Assembly: GCA_031276375.1 (NCBI GenBank)
Contig: JAISNE010000310.1
Span: forward strand, 1 to 8,795
Direction of reading: 5' to 3'
Length of the DNA stretch: 8,795 nucleotides
Source of the DNA: Accumulibacter sp.
GTDB taxonomy: Bacteria; Pseudomonadota; Gammaproteobacteria; Burkholderiales; Rhodocyclaceae
The notes under the pieces were generated by a model. The model had not been told where the DNA came from. It did no database searches and worked only from the letters and a program-made list of their open reading frames with translations. A program made the position numbers and the translations under genes. Shown here piece by piece: positions 5,499 to 8,795 of this stretch. Position 1 is the first letter of the stretch, and every line of letters starts with the position of its first letter.

Positions 5499-7187
5499 AT
5501 GCCCGGCTCCGGCGCCTACGAACTATCGATGATCCTCGGCGCGGCGGCGCTGCTCCTGTGGGGCGTGCGCATGGCGCGCACCGGGGTGATGCGCGTTTAC
5601 GGCGCGCAAATCCGCCGCGTCCTGCCGCGCGTCCTGAACAAGCGCGCCGTCGCCCTGCTGACCGGCGCGGGCGCCGCGACCATTCTGCAAAGCTCGATCG
5701 CGGTGGCCGTATTCACCTCCGGCCTCGCCGCCGTCGGCGCGATTCCGGTGGTCGACGGGCTGATCCTGCTGCTCGGCGCCGATGCCGGCAGCGCGGTGGT
5801 GGCCGCCCTGCTCACGCTGAACCTCAAGGCGCTGTGGCCGCTCCTGATGTTCGCCGGCTACCTGATGCATTCGATTTACAGCGACACCGACTCCCCGTTC
5901 AAGCAGTTCGGCCGCGTCTGCCTGGGGATCGCCATGATCCTCATCGCGCTGACCTTCATGAGTCAGGTCTCCGCCGCGCTGGCCGCCAGCGATCTGATCC
6001 GCGTCCTCGTTTCCTCGCTGGGCGACGAACTCTTCATCGCCGTGTTGCTGTTCGCCATCATGACCTGGCTGGCGCATTCGTCGATCGCCATCCTGCTGTT
6101 CTGGGCCTCGCTGGTGCAGGCCGGGATCACCGCCGACTCCGGGCTGATCCTGGCCGCCGTGCTCGGCATCAACCTCGGCAACGCCGCGCCGCCGATCGTC
6201 ATGACCTGGAACCAGGCCGCCGCGGCCCGGCGCATCGTCGTCGGCAACGGCCTGTTCAAGCTGACCGGCGTGTTCGCCTGTTTCGCCGGACTGAGCTTGA
6301 TCGAGAGGCTGTACGACGTCCTGCCCGGCGCACCGAGCTTCCGCGTGGTGCTCCTGCACATCCTGTTCAACTGCGCGCTGATCGCCGTGTTTACCGGGCT
6401 GGCCCGGCCCGCGGCGCGCTTCCTCGAACGCCTGTTCGCCGAACCCGCCAGGGCGGCCGGCGAGATCGGCCCGAAGTACATCCCCGGCAAGACGGAGGGC
6501 GGCGGAAAAATCGACCTCCTGCCGGTCACCGCGCTCTCGCGCGAGGTGCTGCGGATTCTCGGGACGGTGCAAACCATGCTGGAGATGACCCTGGCCATGC
6601 TGCTTTCCGGCAACGGCGACAAGGCCCCGGAAATCGCGCGCATGGAAGAGAAGGTCAATGTCCTGTTCAAGGCGGTGCGCGCCTACGCGGTCGACCTCAC
6701 GCGGCAGGGGGTCGACGATCCGGAGCTGCGCCGGATCACCGCGCTTTTGCGTTATACCGCCAGCCTGGAGAACGCCGGCGATGTCATCTGCAAAACGATG
6801 ATCGGCATTCCCGACGAGATGAAAAAGAACGGCAAGCGTTTCTCGGAAGCGGGCAAGGAGGAACTCGACCGGCTGTTCTGCTTTCTGATCGGCAACACCC
6901 ACCTGGCGGCGGAAGTCGTCATGGCCTGGCAGCCGGCGACCGCCGGCGTGCTGGTGCAGCGCAAAAGGGATTTCAAGTCGATGTGCCGGGACAGTTCGCG
7001 CCGGCACATCGACCGGCTCAGCCAGGGCGTTTCGGACGCGCTGGAAAGCAGTTCGGCGCACCTCGACCTGATCGCCGACATGCGCTGGATCAATACGCAG
7101 GTGGCGAGCATCGGCTACGACGTTTTGCCCGCGAGCGAGGATTCGGGCGACCCGGCCGCCGAACAACTGATCGGTCATCCGGAATGA
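5499..7187 (+). CDS. Na/phosphate cotransporter family (PNaS) protein with PhoU-like C-terminal domain
   Basis: This 562-aa inner-membrane protein has two inverted membrane repeats. The first has Q-S-S-I-A (64-68) and L-G-A-D-A-G-S-A (92-99). The second has A-H-S-S-I-A (192-197) and L-G-I-N-L-G-N-A-A (222-230). They correspond to the QSSSA and GANIGTT motifs of the family, though less strict than usual. Residues about 345-545 are helical, soluble and PhoU-like: L-E-N-A-G-D-V (423-429) and L-D-L-I-A-D-M-R-W-I-N-T (522-533) match the C-terminal wording of bacterial members. E. coli YjbB, of similar architecture, has been proposed to export phosphate, so direction of transport is open. The start ATG follows the HAD stop by 10 nt, with only AGGA (5487-5490) as SD. 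Placement after a phosphatase suggests handling of released phosphate (inference). Confidence 0.88.
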   Translation: MPGSGAYELSMILGAAALLLWGVRMARTGVMRVYGAQIRRVLPRVLNKRAVALLTGAGAATILQSSIAVAVFTSGLAAVGAIPVVDGLILLLGADAGSAVVAALLTLNLKALWPLLMFAGYLMHSIYSDTDSPFKQFGRVCLGIAMILIALTFMSQVSAALAASDLIRVLVSSLGDELFIAVLLFAIMTWLAHSSIAILLFWASLVQAGITADSGLILAAVLGINLGNAAPPIVMTWNQAAAARRIVVGNGLFKLTGVFACFAGLSLIERLYDVLPGAPSFRVVLLHILFNCALIAVFTGLARPAARFLERLFAEPARAAGEIGPKYIPGKTEGGGKIDLLPVTALSREVLRILGTVQTMLEMTLAMLLSGNGDKAPEIARMEEKVNVLFKAVRAYAVDLTRQGVDDPELRRITALLRYTASLENAGDVICKTMIGIPDEMKKNGKRFSEAGKEELDRLFCFLIGNTHLAAEVVMAWQPATAGVLVQRKRDFKSMCRDSSRRHIDRLSQGVSDALESSSAHLDLIADMRWINTQVASIGYDVLPASEDSGDPAAEQLIGHPE

Positions 7188-7236
7188 GCGTTCGGGGAAG
7201 CGCCGCGCCGTCGTGGTTTGAAGCGGGATTTTTGGG

Positions 7237-8795
7237 ATGAAGGAGAACATGCGCGAGCTGTCCGGCGCCTGGATGCGCCATTCGGGAGACATGTGGGGCG
7301 GCTTTGCCGCCATGCTGGTGGCGCTGCCCGCCTCGGTGGCCTTCGGCGTCACCGTGTATGCCGCGATCGCGCCGCACTACGCCGCGTTCGGCGCGCTGGC
7401 CGGCGTTCTCGGCGCCATGGCGCTCGGGCTGGTCGCGCCGACCTTCGGCGGCACCGACCGGCTGATCAGCGCGCCCTGCGCGCCGGCCGCCGCGGTGCTC
7501 TCGGCCTTCGCCATCGAACTCGTGCATCAGGGCGTCGAGCCGTCCAGCATCGTGCTGATGATTACCGTGCTCGGCATTCTCACCGGGGTCATCCAGATCC
7601 TGATCGGTTTTCTCGGCATCGGCCGCCTGATCCGCTACATCCCGTATCCGGTGGTCAGCGGCTTCCTCTCCGGCGTCGGCCTGATCATCATCGCCGGCCA
7701 GTTGCCCGGACTGGCCGGCGCCAAGGCCGGCGTGCCCTGGCAACAGGTGCTGTTCTCTCCGGAAAGCTGGGATTGGCGCGGACTGACCATCGGCGGCGCG
7801 ACCATTCTGGCGATGCTGCTCGCCGGGCGCGTGACCAGGAAAATCCCCGCCGCCGTCATCGGCGTCGCCTGCGGCTGGAGCGCCTACGCCGCCATCGCCG
7901 TGGCCGATCCCTCCTTGCAGCAACTGGAAAACAACTCGCTGGTCATCGGCTCGCTCGGCGCCTCCGGCCAGGGCTACATCGCGCTCATCACCGACCGCTG
8001 GAACCAGATCGGCGAACTCAAGCTCTCGCAGGTCGCGGGATTGCTCTCCAGCGCCCTGACCCTGGCCACGCTGCTGTGCATCGATACCCTGAAAACCTGC
8101 GTCGTCCTCGACCGGCTGACCCGTTCGAGCCACGACTCGAACCGCGAACTGGCCGCCCAGGGACTGGCCAACATCGCCGCCTCGGCGATCGGCGGCATGC
8201 CCGGAGCCGGCACCATGGGCGCCACCATGGTCAACTATTCGAGCGGCTCGACGACGCGCATCTCCGGAGTGGTGGAAGGATTGAGCACCGTCGTCGCCGC
8301 CCTCCTGCTCGGCTCCTTCGTCGCCTGGATTCCGGTGGCCACCCTGGGCGGGGTGCTGATCGTCGTCGGCCTGCGCATGATCGACACCGATCCGATGCGC
8401 TTCCTCGAATCGAAATCGACCATCATCGACTTCTGCGTCGTGCTCGCCGTCGTCGGCTGCGCCCTGACCATCGGGCTGATCGCCGCCGCCGCCGTCGGCG
8501 TGATTCTCTCGGTCGTGCTTTTCCTGCGCGAACAGGTCGGCGGCACCGTCGTGCGCCGCAAGAGCTTCGTCGGCGAGCGCTCCTCCACCTGGTACCGTCC
8601 CGAGCACGAAATGCGCATCCTGGAAAAAAAGGGACGCTCGGCGGTCATCTTCGAATTGCAGGGCAGCCTCTTCTTCGGCACCGCGCAGCAACTCTACCGC
8701 ACCCTCGAACCGGAACTGGCGACGACCGAATACCTGATCCTCGACTTCCAGCGCGTGCAATCGGTCGACGTCACCGCGACCTACATGCTCAACCA
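7237..8795 (+). CDS. SulP-family anion transporter with STAS domain, 3'-truncated by window
   Basis: The frame stays open from the ATG at 7237 to the right edge (519 codons). The membrane core has G-G-T-D-R-L-I-S-A-P-C-A-P (71-83), Y-I-P-Y-P-V-V-S-G-F-L-S-G (134-146), Asp283 in I-D-T-L-K-T, N-R-E-L-A-A-Q-G (302-309) and a GGMPGAG stretch after it, all SulP landmarks. A STAS domain starts near residue 469 (V-I-F-E-L-Q-G-S-L-F-F-G) and reaches S-V-D-V-T at 509-513, the position of the usual D-S-S/T loop. The usual SGPTGP is SAPCAP here. Substrate (sulfate, bicarbonate or another anion) is not predictable. The start choice is between 7237 (weak GCGGGA upstream) and an in-frame ATG at 7249 with AAGGAG only 3 nt before it; 7237 is preferred. 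The gap to the PNaS gene is 49 nt, so it may or may not share the operon. Confidence 0.93.
   Translation, partial: MKENMRELSGAWMRHSGDMWGGFAAMLVALPASVAFGVTVYAAIAPHYAAFGALAGVLGAMALGLVAPTFGGTDRLISAPCAPAAAVLSAFAIELVHQGVEPSSIVLMITVLGILTGVIQILIGFLGIGRLIRYIPYPVVSGFLSGVGLIIIAGQLPGLAGAKAGVPWQQVLFSPESWDWRGLTIGGATILAMLLAGRVTRKIPAAVIGVACGWSAYAAIAVADPSLQQLENNSLVIGSLGASGQGYIALITDRWNQIGELKLSQVAGLLSSALTLATLLCIDTLKTCVVLDRLTRSSHDSNRELAAQGLANIAASAIGGMPGAGTMGATMVNYSSGSTTRISGVVEGLSTVVAALLLGSFVAWIPVATLGGVLIVVGLRMIDTDPMRFLESKSTIIDFCVVLAVVGCALTIGLIAAAAVGVILSVVLFLREQVGGTVVRRKSFVGERSSTWYRPEHEMRILEKKGRSAVIFELQGSLFFGTAQQLYRTLEPELATTEYLILDFQRVQSVDVTATYMLN

Noticed and set aside
4472..5500. 342-codon open frame on the - strand opposite dctM and the HAD gene
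   Set aside because: It crosses the boundary of two well-supported + strand genes and has no recognisable domain.
5523..7352. 609-codon open frame on the - strand opposite the PNaS gene
   Set aside because: It is low-complexity in composition (rich in R, G, D, Q, H, E), as expected from the complement of a GC-rich gene, and shows no family motifs, while the + strand gene has clear domains.
7090..8760. 556-codon open frame on the - strand opposite the SulP gene
   Set aside because: Same composition artefact; the + strand frame is a motif-rich SulP protein that stays open to the edge.

Overview
The window is GC-rich, densely coded DNA with every convincing gene on the + strand. Gene content and codon style (C/G-ending codons, strong AAGGAGGT-type ribosome binding site, TRAP transporter genes) suggest a proteobacterium. 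A betaproteobacterium of the Rhodocyclales type is my best guess, but this rests on general resemblance and not on a marker gene.

Layout: (1) nt 1-1576, the 3' part of an FAD-dependent glycerol-3-phosphate dehydrogenase (glpD), cut by the left edge and closer in motif wording to the mitochondrial GPD2 type than to E. coli GlpD. (2) nt 1577-1714, an AT-richer gap holding a short tandem repeat (ACGCAG core repeated every 12-13 bp) and a perfect Shine-Dalgarno. (3) nt 1715-4721, a complete tripartite TRAP transporter: periplasmic receptor (dctP), small membrane subunit (dctQ) and large permease (dctM). A 216-nt structured gap with two strong hairpins separates dctP from dctQ. (4) nt 4721-5488, a NagD-type HAD phosphatase whose ATG overlaps the dctM stop by one base. 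(5) nt 5499-7187, a Na/phosphate-cotransporter family (PNaS) protein with a PhoU-like C-terminal domain. (6) nt 7237 to the right edge, a SulP-family anion transporter running into a STAS domain and cut by the window.

From dctP to the PNaS gene the spacing (1-nt gap, 1-nt overlap, 10-nt gap) indicates one operon, probably starting in the repeat-bearing gap. The SulP gene, 49 nt further, may be part of it. One reading is that the TRAP system imports an organic acid, possibly phosphorylated. The HAD enzyme would then remove phosphate and the PNaS-PhoU protein would move phosphate across the membrane. The TRAP substrate cannot be read from sequence, so this linkage is inference. There is no RNA gene, CRISPR array, insertion sequence or clear sign of recent transfer. 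The window looks like ordinary metabolic/transport chromosome with a few regulatory oddities.
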